Notes: generated by a model not told the origin, from the letters alone. A DNA stretch of 15,588 nt from JANXXV01 sp038230275 (GCA_038230275.1 JBBRNO010000153.1:1-15588); one strand, 5' to 3'. Positions 6,999 through 14,940 are shown, counted from the stretch's first letter. Program-made: numbers and translations.

Positions 6999-9239
6999 AT
7001 GAAATTGACTCGAGCTATTTTGTGGGCGGCCCTATCACTTTGTGTGGCGTCGGCCCAGGAACTTAACTGCGATTTGAGCGGCTACAAAGCGCAGGATGGC
7101 TTGCAGGCGCAGGCCCGCGGCGGCGTGCTCGAGTTGACCTGGCAAGGCGAGCGGCGCGAACAGCTGCGAGCGGCCTTCATCATTCGCGGCGGGCAGCCCA
7201 CCGTGCAGGAACTTGCCGCAAAGAAGAACGGCGGCAGCTGGGTTGTCCTGGGACAGAATCTTACGCCTGAATTCGAAATCACCAGTGGCGTGCGGCGGCT
7301 GTCGCAACAACAAATCGGTCCGCTGAATGAACTGAACGTCAAACTCACGCCAGAGCTGATCGAAAAGGAAAAGTGGAACGCGTTTTGGGATTCTCCACTC
7401 ATGGTGCCGGGGCGTCCAGGCACGAATCTCGACTTACCACGCAAGCCGGAAGAGATTCGGAAAACGTGGGCGAAGTATCACGCGACAAGCTGCGCGGTGA
7501 AGACGGACGGCGCGCGAATTGAGGTAGAGTTTTCAGGCTTCGAGGCAGGAATTTTCTCAGGAACGCTGCGCTACACGGTCTATCGCGGAACTAACCTGTT
7601 GCGGCAGGAAGCTGTGGCGAAGACGAACGAGCCGTCTGTTGCTTATAAATACGTCTCCGGCTTAAAGGGCTTCTCAATCAATGACGACACGAAGGTTGTG
7701 TGGCGCGATACCGCACGCGGATGGCAGCAGTACGCCTTTGGTGGATCAGTCAATCAGGAACCCGTGGGCCTACAGGCGCGCAATCGGCTGGCGATTCTGG
7801 AAACCAAGGGCGGCTCGCTGGCATTCCTTCCGCCCTCGCATAAGTTTTTCTGGTCGCGCGAAATCGAAACGAATCTGGGTTATGTGTACTACCGCAAAGA
7901 CAGCGAGCAATCGTTCTCCATTGGCGCACGCCAGCCAGATCGCGAAGTGGGCGCGAAACCATGGGGCATTTCCGACGCAGTCTGGAACCGGCGCGTGGGC
8001 GAATCCCGCGGCCACCTGAACAACTTTGCGCTCTACAATGCGCCGCCCGGAACGGTGCAACGGATGCCAGTCTACTTTTACCTGAGTCCCGAAGATAGCC
8101 GGACTACGCAGCAGGCGATCATGGCATTTACGCACGATGACGTCTACAAGCCGCTGCCTGGATACAAAGTTCTGATCAGCCACTTCCACTTTCATCTCAA
8201 CGAACAACTGACCGACGCAGGCACCATGGACTTCCAGCCAACCTGGCTGCCGGTAATTCGAGACTTGGGGATCAACATCGCGATTCTGGCGGATTTCCAC
8301 TCCGACTCGCATCCGGACGATACCGGGAAACTCAGGCTGGATGAACAGAAAGTGTATTTTGAGGGAACGCGACGCTTTTCCGATCGTGATTTTCTGTTGA
8401 TTCCCGGCGAAGAACCGGACGCCAACTTTGGCGGCCACTATATGTTCGTCTTCCCCAGACCGCTGTACTTCACCCACTTAAAGGAACCGGCGAAGGGACC
8501 TGCGGGACAGCCGTTTATGGAGACGCTGGCGCCCTATGGCAAGGTGTATCACACATCCACCGCACCGAACGAACTGGACCTGCTTCAGCAGGAGAAGGGT
8601 TTGGTCTGGCAGACACATCCGCGCACAAAGGGTTCCACCGGATATCCGGATGTCATCAAGGACAAGGACTTCTTCCAGAGCGACCGCTTCCTGGGCGGGT
8701 CCTATCAATCTTTGCCGGTCGATTTGTCCGAGAAACGGTTGTGCGAGGCACGCTGCTTCGGCTTGCTCGACGACATGAACAACTGGGGCGGTCCGAAGTA
8801 TATGATCGCCGAAGGCGACACCTACATGAAGTATCCCGACGATGAAACATTTCCGCAGCTAATTGTGAACTACGTGAAACTGGATCGTGTCCCCAAGTAC
8901 GACAGCGGCTGGACGCCCGTGCTGGATGCCATGCGCGCCGGCGATTACTTCGTGACCAGCGGAGAAGTGCTGCTGCGAAATTCGGGAATCGAGGGAGCGG
9001 GCGCGAAGCGCACTTTCACCGCCGAAGCCGAGTGGACTTTTCCCCCCGAGTTCGCCGAGTTGGTGTGGAGCGATGGAAGCAAAGTGGAGCGTGAGGTGTT
9101 GAGCTTATCGGACAAAGCTCCGTTCGGCAGCCACAAGTTCCGCATTCCTTTTGACGCCAGCGGCAAGAAATGGGTTCGTTTCGCAGTATGGGATTCGGCG
9201 GGCAACGGAGCCTTCACCCAGCCCGTGCATCTGAAGTAA
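6999..9239 (+). CDS. Secreted protein with a PHP / CehA-McbA-like metallohydrolase domain (putative)
   Basis: A 746-residue protein with a Sec signal peptide (residues 1-19, MKLTRAILWAALSLCVASA). The N-terminal half (about 20-380) looks like beta-rich accessory domains and I recognise no family there. The second half has the ordered metal-ligand pattern of PHP-type phosphoesterases: HFHFH at 395-399, ADFHSDSH at 431-438 (matching the TDH block), IPGEE at 468-472, GGHYM at 478-482 (matching GHxxxL) and WQTHP at about 538-541. Near 643-660, RAGDYFVTSGEVLL resembles the C-terminal GxxFVTxGP motif of CehA/McbA-type hydrolases, which include carbaryl hydrolases. Metal-dependent hydrolysis in the periplasm or outside the cell is inferred; the substrate is unknown. 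It ends 5 bp from the convergent nitrate operon. A good Shine-Dalgarno sequence supports the start. Confidence 0.65.
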   Translation: MKLTRAILWAALSLCVASAQELNCDLSGYKAQDGLQAQARGGVLELTWQGERREQLRAAFIIRGGQPTVQELAAKKNGGSWVVLGQNLTPEFEITSGVRRLSQQQIGPLNELNVKLTPELIEKEKWNAFWDSPLMVPGRPGTNLDLPRKPEEIRKTWAKYHATSCAVKTDGARIEVEFSGFEAGIFSGTLRYTVYRGTNLLRQEAVAKTNEPSVAYKYVSGLKGFSINDDTKVVWRDTARGWQQYAFGGSVNQEPVGLQARNRLAILETKGGSLAFLPPSHKFFWSREIETNLGYVYYRKDSEQSFSIGARQPDREVGAKPWGISDAVWNRRVGESRGHLNNFALYNAPPGTVQRMPVYFYLSPEDSRTTQQAIMAFTHDDVYKPLPGYKVLISHFHFHLNEQLTDAGTMDFQPTWLPVIRDLGINIAILADFHSDSHPDDTGKLRLDEQKVYFEGTRRFSDRDFLLIPGEEPDANFGGHYMFVFPRPLYFTHLKEPAKGPAGQPFMETLAPYGKVYHTSTAPNELDLLQQEKGLVWQTHPRTKGSTGYPDVIKDKDFFQSDRFLGGSYQSLPVDLSEKRLCEARCFGLLDDMNNWGGPKYMIAEGDTYMKYPDDETFPQLIVNYVKLDRVPKYDSGWTPVLDAMRAGDYFVTSGEVLLRNSGIEGAGAKRTFTAEAEWTFPPEFAELVWSDGSKVEREVLSLSDKAPFGSHKFRIPFDASGKKWVRFAVWDSAGNGAFTQPVHLK

Positions 9240-9244
9240 GTGCT

Positions 9245-9469
9245 CTAACGCTCCGGCCGGATCACAAAACGATAGAGCACGACGCAACCAAGGAAGAGCA
9301 AACCGGAGACCACAGCGCCGGGTAGGGCCGCGTCTCTGTGTCCCGCGAGAAATGCGTCCAGCGTCGCGGAAAGCAGCCACACTTGAACAATGAGAAGTAC
9401 GAAGATCAGAGCCATCGCCCCGTCAATCATTGTGAGGCGCTGGCTCCGTTCGGCATCGTGATTCTGCAT
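9245..9469 (-). CDS. Small two-helix membrane protein at the end of the nitrate operon (DUF6755-like?)
   Basis: A 74-residue protein with a short charged N terminus (MQNHDAERSQR) and two hydrophobic helices, about residues 14-36 (IDGAMALIFVLLIVQVWLL region) and 48-69, ending in the basic RFVIRPER. Its start codon directly follows the stop of the Rieske gene (TAAATG), with GGAGGG six bases before the ATG, so the two are translationally coupled. The segment IDGAMALIFVLLIVQVWLLS followed by a LAGHRDAALPG loop resembles what I recall of DUF6755 proteins, but that label is from memory. No cofactor motif is apparent. Its place in the operon suggests an accessory or assembly subunit of the membrane complex. 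Confidence 0.8.
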   Translation of the reverse strand: MQNHDAERSQRLTMIDGAMALIFVLLIVQVWLLSATLDAFLAGHRDAALPGAVVSGLLFLGCVVLYRFVIRPER

Positions 9470-9982
9470 TTATCCCTCCGGCTCCTGCTTCATTCTGATT
9501 GCAATCAATTCCGGGCCTCTCCGTTCCAAAACCACCATGGGGAGCGGACGCGTAGGCGGGCCCTGGAGCACGGAACCGTCTTTGATGGAGAAGTAACCCT
9601 CATGGCAAGGGCACTCAATTCGATTGCTTTCCTTGGAATAGAAAACGGCGCAGGAGAGATGCGTGCATTTCTGGCTATAGGCGACGTAGGCATCCTCGGC
9701 CGTGCGCACCAGAATACATTGATCTTCGGGTCCGGGATATTGAAACAACTTGACGCCGCCCACTGGAATCTCGGCGATTTTCGCTACGGCTTTGACTGGA
9801 TACGCGGGCTGCTTGTACATCCAGGATTTTGCCAGAATCCAAATATTGCCCGCGAACATTCCCAGACTCGTTAAAGTTAGAAACTTGGTTAACTGCCGCC
9901 GGCTGACGTACTTTTCGTCGGCCTTGCAGATTGAGAACTCCTCTCTCCACAGCGGCTTCTTCTCTGCCGAATCTGTTTTCAT
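9470..9982 (-). CDS. Tat-anchored Rieske [2Fe-2S] protein
   Basis: A 170-residue membrane-anchored Rieske protein. The N terminus is polar, then SRRQLTKFLTLTSLGMFAG (residues 27-45) gives a Tat-type motif followed by a single hydrophobic helix, as in cytochrome bc complex Rieske proteins; the cluster domain would face outside. Cluster ligands are Cys106 and His108 (CTH) and Cys124 and His127 (CPCH); Cys111 and Cys126 sit where the stabilising disulfide of bc1-type Rieske proteins lies. The ATG at 9982 is chosen because it overlaps the ferredoxin stop as ATGA. The same frame is open upstream to 10180, but that extension lies wholly inside the ferredoxin gene and is Rieske-unlike. It probably carries electrons within the quinol-linked nitrate reductase set. 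Its direct partner is not decided by sequence. Confidence 0.9.
   Translation of the reverse strand: MKTDSAEKKPLWREEFSICKADEKYVSRRQLTKFLTLTSLGMFAGNIWILAKSWMYKQPAYPVKAVAKIAEIPVGGVKLFQYPGPEDQCILVRTAEDAYVAYSQKCTHLSCAVFYSKESNRIECPCHEGYFSIKDGSVLQGPPTRPLPMVVLERRGPELIAIRMKQEPEG
9474..9479 (-). promoter_or_regulatory. Ribosome binding site of the small membrane protein gene
   Basis: On the minus strand this reads GGAGGG, placed inside the last codons of the Rieske gene and directly before TAAATG. It is strong evidence that the 74-residue frame is truly translated. Confidence 0.8.
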
Positions 9983-10560
9983 TTCGGGTCTCCATGCCAC
10001 ATGTAGTCCGTTACGTCGATCGCAATTTCGTCGCGCCCCGCCGGGGCCATCATGAACACCTTCGTTGAGACGCGCGCATTCCCGAACACAAACTGGTTCA
10101 CGGGCTTCTCCCGCCGGTTGCGGGCTATATCTTCGGGGCGCACATAGGCCAGTGCCTGGCTTGGGCACACGGTGGCGCACATGGGCCGTTTACCAACGGA
10201 AGTCCGGTCGTAACACATGTCGCACTTCATCATCTGCTGGTATTCGGGAAATATCTTCGGTATGCCGAACGGGCAAGCGAGCACGCAGTTTGAACACCCG
10301 ATGCAACGCGGCTTGAGTGCGGATTGAACAATTCCGTCAACGCCTTTCTTGATCGCGTCCGCCGGACAAACCTGCGCGCACGTGGGATCCTCGCAGTGGA
10401 AGCATACAAACGCAGCAGTGGCAATACTGTTGGGGCGGTCGACGTAATCGAAATTGATCATCGAAACCCCGCGGTGCGTGTCGCATTCTTCGCATGCCTT
10501 CACGCAGGCCTGACAGCCAATGCAGCGCGAAGTGTCCACGTAAAAGTCGTAACCGAACAT
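9979..10560 (-). CDS. Four-cluster [4Fe-4S] ferredoxin subunit (NarH/DmsB/NrfC-like)
   Basis: A 193-residue electron-transfer subunit of the kind that partners molybdopterin oxidoreductases. It has four complete cysteine quartets: Cys13/16/19/23, Cys53/56/61/65, Cys86/89/92/96 and Cys113/116/128/132. Each motif ends in CP or an equivalent, so four [4Fe-4S] clusters are expected. Unlike NarH, no cluster shows a Trp replacement. There is no signal peptide, so it should sit on the cytoplasmic side with the catalytic subunit. Its ATG shares one base with the stop of the molybdoenzyme gene (TGATG) and is preceded by GGAGGGG. Its stop overlaps the Rieske start (ATGA). The likely role is to pass electrons from the membrane subunits to the Mo site. 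Confidence 0.93.
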   Translation of the reverse strand: MFGYDFYVDTSRCIGCQACVKACEECDTHRGVSMINFDYVDRPNSIATAAFVCFHCEDPTCAQVCPADAIKKGVDGIVQSALKPRCIGCSNCVLACPFGIPKIFPEYQQMMKCDMCYDRTSVGKRPMCATVCPSQALAYVRPEDIARNRREKPVNQFVFGNARVSTKVFMMAPAGRDEIAIDVTDYMWHGDPK

Positions 10561-12749
10561 CAGGCTTCCCCTCCGGCACCGGCTTTGGCAATGCGGCAGG
10601 CCGACACTTTGAACTCCGGGATCTTGCTGCGCGGATCTAGCGTGCGGTGAGTCAACATATTTGCGCTCTGCTTATTCGCCCAATGGTAGGGGATAAAGAT
10701 AGTGTCTGGACGAATTGTCTTCACCACCATCGCACGCAAGGTAATCTCATTCCGGCGGGTAGTGATGGTGACCCAGTCTTTGTCCGCGATGTTGTGTTTG
10801 GCTGCCATCAACGGATGAATCTCCACCCGCGGTTCAGGATAGATGTCGACAAGCCCGCCGATGCGCCGTGTTTGCGTACCCGAAAGATACTGGCTTACCA
10901 CGCGGCCGGTGGTCAGATAAATGGGGAAGTCGTCGGCTACTGGGTCTCCGCTCTCGCGCCATTCGGTGACGTGGAATCGGCATTTCCCATCGGGGTAAAA
11001 AGACACTCCGCCCTCAAACAATCTCGGCGTACCGGGGTGATCGAGTTCGGGGCATGGCCAAAATACGCCCATTTGTTCGTCGATTTTCTCGTACGTGATG
11101 CCGTAATAGTCGGCGATGCCGCCGCGTGAGGCCACGCGAAGCTCATCGAATATTTCTCTTGTCGACTGATAGGGGAAGAACTCACCCTTCCCCAGCCGCT
11201 TGGCAAGCTCGCAAATAATCTGCGAATCGCCGCGGGCGTTCGCGGGAGGATCGACGGCCTTCTGAATGTGAATCACACGACCCTCAGCACTGCACGTCAC
11301 GCCCTCTTCCTCTTCCTGTAAGCTGCCAGCCAGAACAACATCGGCGTGTTGCGCTGTTTCGGATAGGAAGAAATCGATCACGCCGAAGAACTCCAGTTTG
11401 CTCAGGGCCTCGCGAGTGAACTCGGCCTCGGGCAAGGAAACCAGCGGGTTGAAACAGATGGAAAGCAGTCCCTTGATCTCACCGGAATGGATGGCATTCA
11501 TGATCTCCTGCGCCGAGTACCCTGCCTGCGGAAGCTCTTCGGGAGTGATACCCCAAACGTTTGCGACATGCGCGCGGGCGGCGGGATCGTTGATGGAACG
11601 GGCACCGGGAAGTTGGTCGCATTTCTGTCCATGTTCCCTGCCCCCCTGCCCGTTGCCTTGGCCAGTGATCATGGTGCAGCCACATCCGTCTCGACCCACT
11701 TTGCCGGTAGCCAGTGCCAGGTTGATCAACGCCAGAACATTTTCGACGCCTTTTGATTGATGCTCCAATCCGCGGGCGTGCATCGCAATTCCGCGCTCCG
11801 CCGTGGCAAACCACCGCGCGGCAAGTTCGATGGACTCCGGAGGCACGCCGGTCTGTTCGGCCGCCATGCGTGGATTATACGGCTTGACAGACTCCGCCAC
11901 TTCGTCAAATCCACTGGTGTGCGCAGCAATGAAATCGTGGTCCTCCAGACCTTCTCGCAGGATGACGTGCAGCATGCTCATCAGCAATACAAGGTCCGTT
12001 CCGGGACGCAACGGCAGGAACAGATCGGCATTGCGCGTAATCGGCGTCATCCGCGGGTCGGCAACAATCAGCTTGGCGCCGCGGTCCCTGGCTCGCCAGA
12101 TGTAGTCGGTGGTGATGGGCGCGCATTCGCCTACGTTTGCGCCGATCACAAAGATTACGTCCGCCTTTGGAATCTCACTCCACTGAATAGGGCTGCGGTC
12201 TACGTTGAATGCCAACTTGTAGCCGACGCCCGCGGACACCATGCAGAGGCGTCCGTTGTAATCGATATGACGCGTGCCCAGAGCCACGCGGGCAAACTTG
12301 CCCAGCAGATAGGCCTTTTCCGTTATCAGGGAGGCGCCGCCGAATACGGCTACGGAATCCTTTCCATACTTGGCCTGGATCTCGCGCATCCGCCGCACGC
12401 TGAAGTCTAGCGATTCATTCCAGGTGCTGGTGCGAAATCCGCTGTTGGTCCGCATCAGCGGATTTAGCAGCCGGTCGGGGTGGTTAGCTTGCAGATAGCG
12501 CTTCACACCTTTCGGGCAGAGCATGCCGCGATTGAACGGGAACTCCTCCCACGGCTCAAAGCCGACCACCTGATTCGCTCGAACCTTTAATTGGATGCCG
12601 CACTGCTGTCCGCAAAAGCAGCAGTGCGTCTTCACCAAACGTTCGGCCGGATTGCGTGCTTCGTCCTGCCAGCCACCTGGAGGAAGATAATTTGGATGCG
12701 GTCCGTATTCTTCGCTTAGTTCAATAAGCGAAGCGGGTATTTTAGCCAC
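10560..12749 (-). CDS. nasA: Cytoplasmic molybdopterin oxidoreductase, Nas/NarB-type nitrate reductase catalytic subunit
   Basis: A 729-residue molybdenum bis-MGD enzyme of the DMSO reductase superfamily, best read as a nitrate reductase. An N-terminal [4Fe-4S] site is formed by Cys43, Cys46, Cys50 and Cys78, with the electron-relay Lys80 in CPKG. YNGRLCMVSAG contains Cys169, the expected Mo ligand, as in NasA, NarB and NapA (NarG uses Asp). The stretch GQGNGQGGREHG, followed by LPGARSIND, is typical of NasA/NarB. The C-terminal molydop-binding domain is present (YLTTGR, then FIPYHWA). Length matches NarB; the BFD-type extra cluster domain of some NasA is absent. There is no Tat leader, so it is cytoplasmic. 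It starts at GTG (12749), overlapping the transporter gene by 8 bp, with AGAGG at good spacing. NarK and NnrS neighbours support nitrate as substrate. A formate dehydrogenase is the main alternative. Confidence 0.87.
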   Translation of the reverse strand: MAKIPASLIELSEEYGPHPNYLPPGGWQDEARNPAERLVKTHCCFCGQQCGIQLKVRANQVVGFEPWEEFPFNRGMLCPKGVKRYLQANHPDRLLNPLMRTNSGFRTSTWNESLDFSVRRMREIQAKYGKDSVAVFGGASLITEKAYLLGKFARVALGTRHIDYNGRLCMVSAGVGYKLAFNVDRSPIQWSEIPKADVIFVIGANVGECAPITTDYIWRARDRGAKLIVADPRMTPITRNADLFLPLRPGTDLVLLMSMLHVILREGLEDHDFIAAHTSGFDEVAESVKPYNPRMAAEQTGVPPESIELAARWFATAERGIAMHARGLEHQSKGVENVLALINLALATGKVGRDGCGCTMITGQGNGQGGREHGQKCDQLPGARSINDPAARAHVANVWGITPEELPQAGYSAQEIMNAIHSGEIKGLLSICFNPLVSLPEAEFTREALSKLEFFGVIDFFLSETAQHADVVLAGSLQEEEEGVTCSAEGRVIHIQKAVDPPANARGDSQIICELAKRLGKGEFFPYQSTREIFDELRVASRGGIADYYGITYEKIDEQMGVFWPCPELDHPGTPRLFEGGVSFYPDGKCRFHVTEWRESGDPVADDFPIYLTTGRVVSQYLSGTQTRRIGGLVDIYPEPRVEIHPLMAAKHNIADKDWVTITTRRNEITLRAMVVKTIRPDTIFIPYHWANKQSANMLTHRTLDPRSKIPEFKVSACRIAKAGAGGEA
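10568..10574 (-). promoter_or_regulatory. Ribosome binding site of the ferredoxin gene
   Basis: GGAGGGG on the minus strand, 7 bases before the ATG at 10560, lying within the 3' end of the molybdoenzyme gene. It fixes the ferredoxin start. Confidence 0.75.
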
Positions 12750-14940
12750 GAGAAGCCTCTTTGATTCGCAATTGCGCCGTCGTCAGCGTCTTTCGTTTAC
12801 AGGCCGGGCAGAGGGCCTGCCAGTGCCCGGCGGAGCCCGGGACACTGTAGTCAAAGCCCAGTTTCGGCAGTACAGTTCGTAGATCCTCGACGTGCATTTT
12901 TGAGGCAAAGCGTTCACCGCAGCGGGCACAAGACGCCCCTTCGCCGGCGTCGCCAGTCTGATGATAGAGCTTCACTCCAATCTGGGCCGGCCGCTGGAAG
13001 ATATGGAAGAATTTTCCAAACGGAAGATAAAGCAAGGCAGCGATTACCGTGATGGCGTGGATGATGGCCAGGAAACTGTAACCGGCGCCGCGGAACCACG
13101 CCTGCGAGACGGTTAGCGCGAGGCCGGTTACCGAAATGGCGAAAAGCACTACCAACGGGAACAGGTCCATCGCGAACGACTGCAACGCGTGTGCACCCCG
13201 GTCCCGCATTCTTCGCCACAACGACAATCCAATGCCGGTTAGCACGAGGATAGCGGCAATGTCAAGTCCGTGAAACAGCACTTCAGACACGAAGGTTCGG
13301 ATGCGAAACTCTCCGGCTGGAAATCCGAACAGGTACGTTACGTAGATCATCTGATCGTCGGGACGGCTGCGGAAGCCGATCCATCCGAAGACCAACGGGA
13401 AGGTAATCAGAAGGGCGAGAATGCATCCCCAGAAAAGGCACTGGTGCATCCACCAGCGCAACATGGACCGTTTGGCGATGAACCGCTGCGCCACCAGGTC
13501 CGTGGCTGCGACGGGCAGAATCTTGGCGAGACTTCGCAGCGGGCCTAGCCCCCAGAAGATTTGCCAGCCGCGGTCCCAGTACAACCGCGTGGGCGGTTTG
13601 TCCAGCCAGACATTGTAATGGTAGATCACTCCCCAAGCAGCGAAAATCACCGCGAAGGTGTAGATCACCAGGGCTGGGTCGAAGTTCACCAGATTGCGCG
13701 AACCCACCACGATGGACGCAACAAGAAAGCCGGTCCACAACGTGGCCCATGCTCCTGCGCGCATGCGATCGAAGCCCCGGGGATGCGGCAGATCGACAGC
13801 AATCTCGCGCGGCACGAAGACGCGGGCATTCAATAGCCAAAGCGCCAAAGCGGTTAAGGCCAGCATCACGAAAGCGGGCCAGCTGACTCCCAGGCGATCA
13901 CGGAACACTCCCAGCAGAAGCGGGGGAAAGAAGCCGCCCAGCCCGCCCATGGCACCCACCAGGCCGGTGACGGTTCCGGTATCCGCAGGGAAATATTGCG
14001 GCACTAGTTTGAAGACAGCACCATTGCCCAAGCCGAGTAACGCAGCGCAGCCTAGGGCTCCAACGGTGAACGGCAACATCAATGGCCATGCGAGCAGCAG
14101 CGCGAACGGCACTACGCCAAGGAAGACGATGGACAAGACACGCGCTCCTCCGATCTTATCCGCCAGCCAGCCACCCATGGGACGCAACAGCGTTGCCAGT
14201 ACAACAAAACCAGCCGTGCGGAAACCGGCGTCAGCTGGGCTGAGTTGGAATTGGTCCTTGAGCAGACTAGGTAGATATATGGAAAACGCGACGAAACCAC
14301 CGAATGTTAGAAAGTAAAAGGCGGAAAGCGCCCATGCAAGCGGCTCACGAAACAAGACTGCCAGCATCGCATTCAGAGACCGTGGCTTAGCCGTAACTTC
14401 CGCATTCCGGGCTGAAAGGGCAAACACAACTGACCAGACAACCAGCGCCGCGGCGACGAAACGAAATACGTTCTGCCACCCGATACTGACGGCAAGCAGG
14501 GGACCAAGGAAGACAGCCGCCGACTGCCCTATGTTACCCAGGCCGTAGACGCCCAGGGCCGAACCCTGCTTCTCTTTCAGAAACCATGGGGACACGAAAC
14601 CGACGCCTACCGCGAACGACGATCCAGAGATTCCCAAAAGAAATCCGATACCGATCAGCATGGAATAGCTGGTGGCCTCCGGTACCAGCAGCGCAGGCAG
14701 AGCGGATACCATCATCAACGCGGAGAAAACGAGCCTGCCTTTGTAGCGGTCCGTCAACAAGCCCATCGGGATGCGCGCCAGAGCTCCTAATAGAACAGGA
14801 ACCGCGACCAGGAAGGCGCTCTGACTAGCGCTGAGGTGGTAAATTTCCCGAAACCTAGGCGCGAACGCCGCGATCAATCCCCAGGCTGCGAAACAAATGG
14901 CAAAGGATATGGTTCCGAGTGCAAGTTGCCGTTTTTCCAT
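12742..14940 (-). CDS. narK: NarK-type nitrate/nitrite transporter fused to NarI/DsrM-like cytochrome b with a Cys4 tail
   Basis: A 732-residue fusion. Residues 1 to about 385 are an MFS transporter of the nitrate/nitrite porter family. Both nitrate signatures are visible: GVYGLGNIGQSAAVFLGP near 135-155 and GLVGAMGGLGGFFPP near 325-340, plus the LLTDRYKGR loop motif. Two further hydrophobic helices (about 395-445) lead to a cytochrome b part with four helices (about 490-650). Candidate heme ligands are His499, His557, His628 and His646; the last two are 18 apart, as are His187 and His205 of E. coli NarI, and lie in IIHAITV and FGKFFHIF. The tail has CARC (671-674) and CPAC (711-714), perhaps a zinc or iron-sulfur site. 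The ATG at 14940 is preferred; a GTG at 14967 would add 9 residues. It lies between nnrS (30 bp gap) and the molybdoenzyme (8 bp overlap). Confidence 0.88.
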   Translation of the reverse strand: MEKRQLALGTISFAICFAAWGLIAAFAPRFREIYHLSASQSAFLVAVPVLLGALARIPMGLLTDRYKGRLVFSALMMVSALPALLVPEATSYSMLIGIGFLLGISGSSFAVGVGFVSPWFLKEKQGSALGVYGLGNIGQSAAVFLGPLLAVSIGWQNVFRFVAAALVVWSVVFALSARNAEVTAKPRSLNAMLAVLFREPLAWALSAFYFLTFGGFVAFSIYLPSLLKDQFQLSPADAGFRTAGFVVLATLLRPMGGWLADKIGGARVLSIVFLGVVPFALLLAWPLMLPFTVGALGCAALLGLGNGAVFKLVPQYFPADTGTVTGLVGAMGGLGGFFPPLLLGVFRDRLGVSWPAFVMLALTALALWLLNARVFVPREIAVDLPHPRGFDRMRAGAWATLWTGFLVASIVVGSRNLVNFDPALVIYTFAVIFAAWGVIYHYNVWLDKPPTRLYWDRGWQIFWGLGPLRSLAKILPVAATDLVAQRFIAKRSMLRWWMHQCLFWGCILALLITFPLVFGWIGFRSRPDDQMIYVTYLFGFPAGEFRIRTFVSEVLFHGLDIAAILVLTGIGLSLWRRMRDRGAHALQSFAMDLFPLVVLFAISVTGLALTVSQAWFRGAGYSFLAIIHAITVIAALLYLPFGKFFHIFQRPAQIGVKLYHQTGDAGEGASCARCGERFASKMHVEDLRTVLPKLGFDYSVPGSAGHWQALCPACKRKTLTTAQLRIKEASRG
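12756..12761 (-). promoter_or_regulatory. Ribosome binding site deciding the GTG start of the molybdoenzyme gene
   Basis: The minus strand reads AAGAGG here, ending 6 bases before the GTG at 12749. It lies inside the last codons of the transporter fusion and supports the GTG start, because the next in-frame Met is far downstream, after the cluster motif. Confidence 0.65.

Noticed and set aside
9983..10180. In-frame 66-residue N-terminal extension of the Rieske protein back to an ATG at 10180
   Set aside because: It lies entirely inside the ferredoxin gene, has no signal or Rieske-like content, and the ATGA overlap with a GGAGA site at 9982 is a much better start.
11635..11660. Run of six C within the molybdoenzyme gene as a possible frameshift site
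   Set aside because: The protein reads intact through it with the conserved GQGGREHGQ motif, so there is no sign of a shift.
11757..12410. 217-residue plus-strand open frame inside the molybdoenzyme gene
   Set aside because: It is antisense to the conserved Mo-binding region and has no recognisable protein features.
10560..12749. Formate dehydrogenase as the product of the molybdoenzyme gene
   Set aside because: The RLCMVSAG and GQGNGQGGREHG motifs and NarK/NnrS neighbours fit nitrate reductase better. It is kept as the main alternative, not ruled out.
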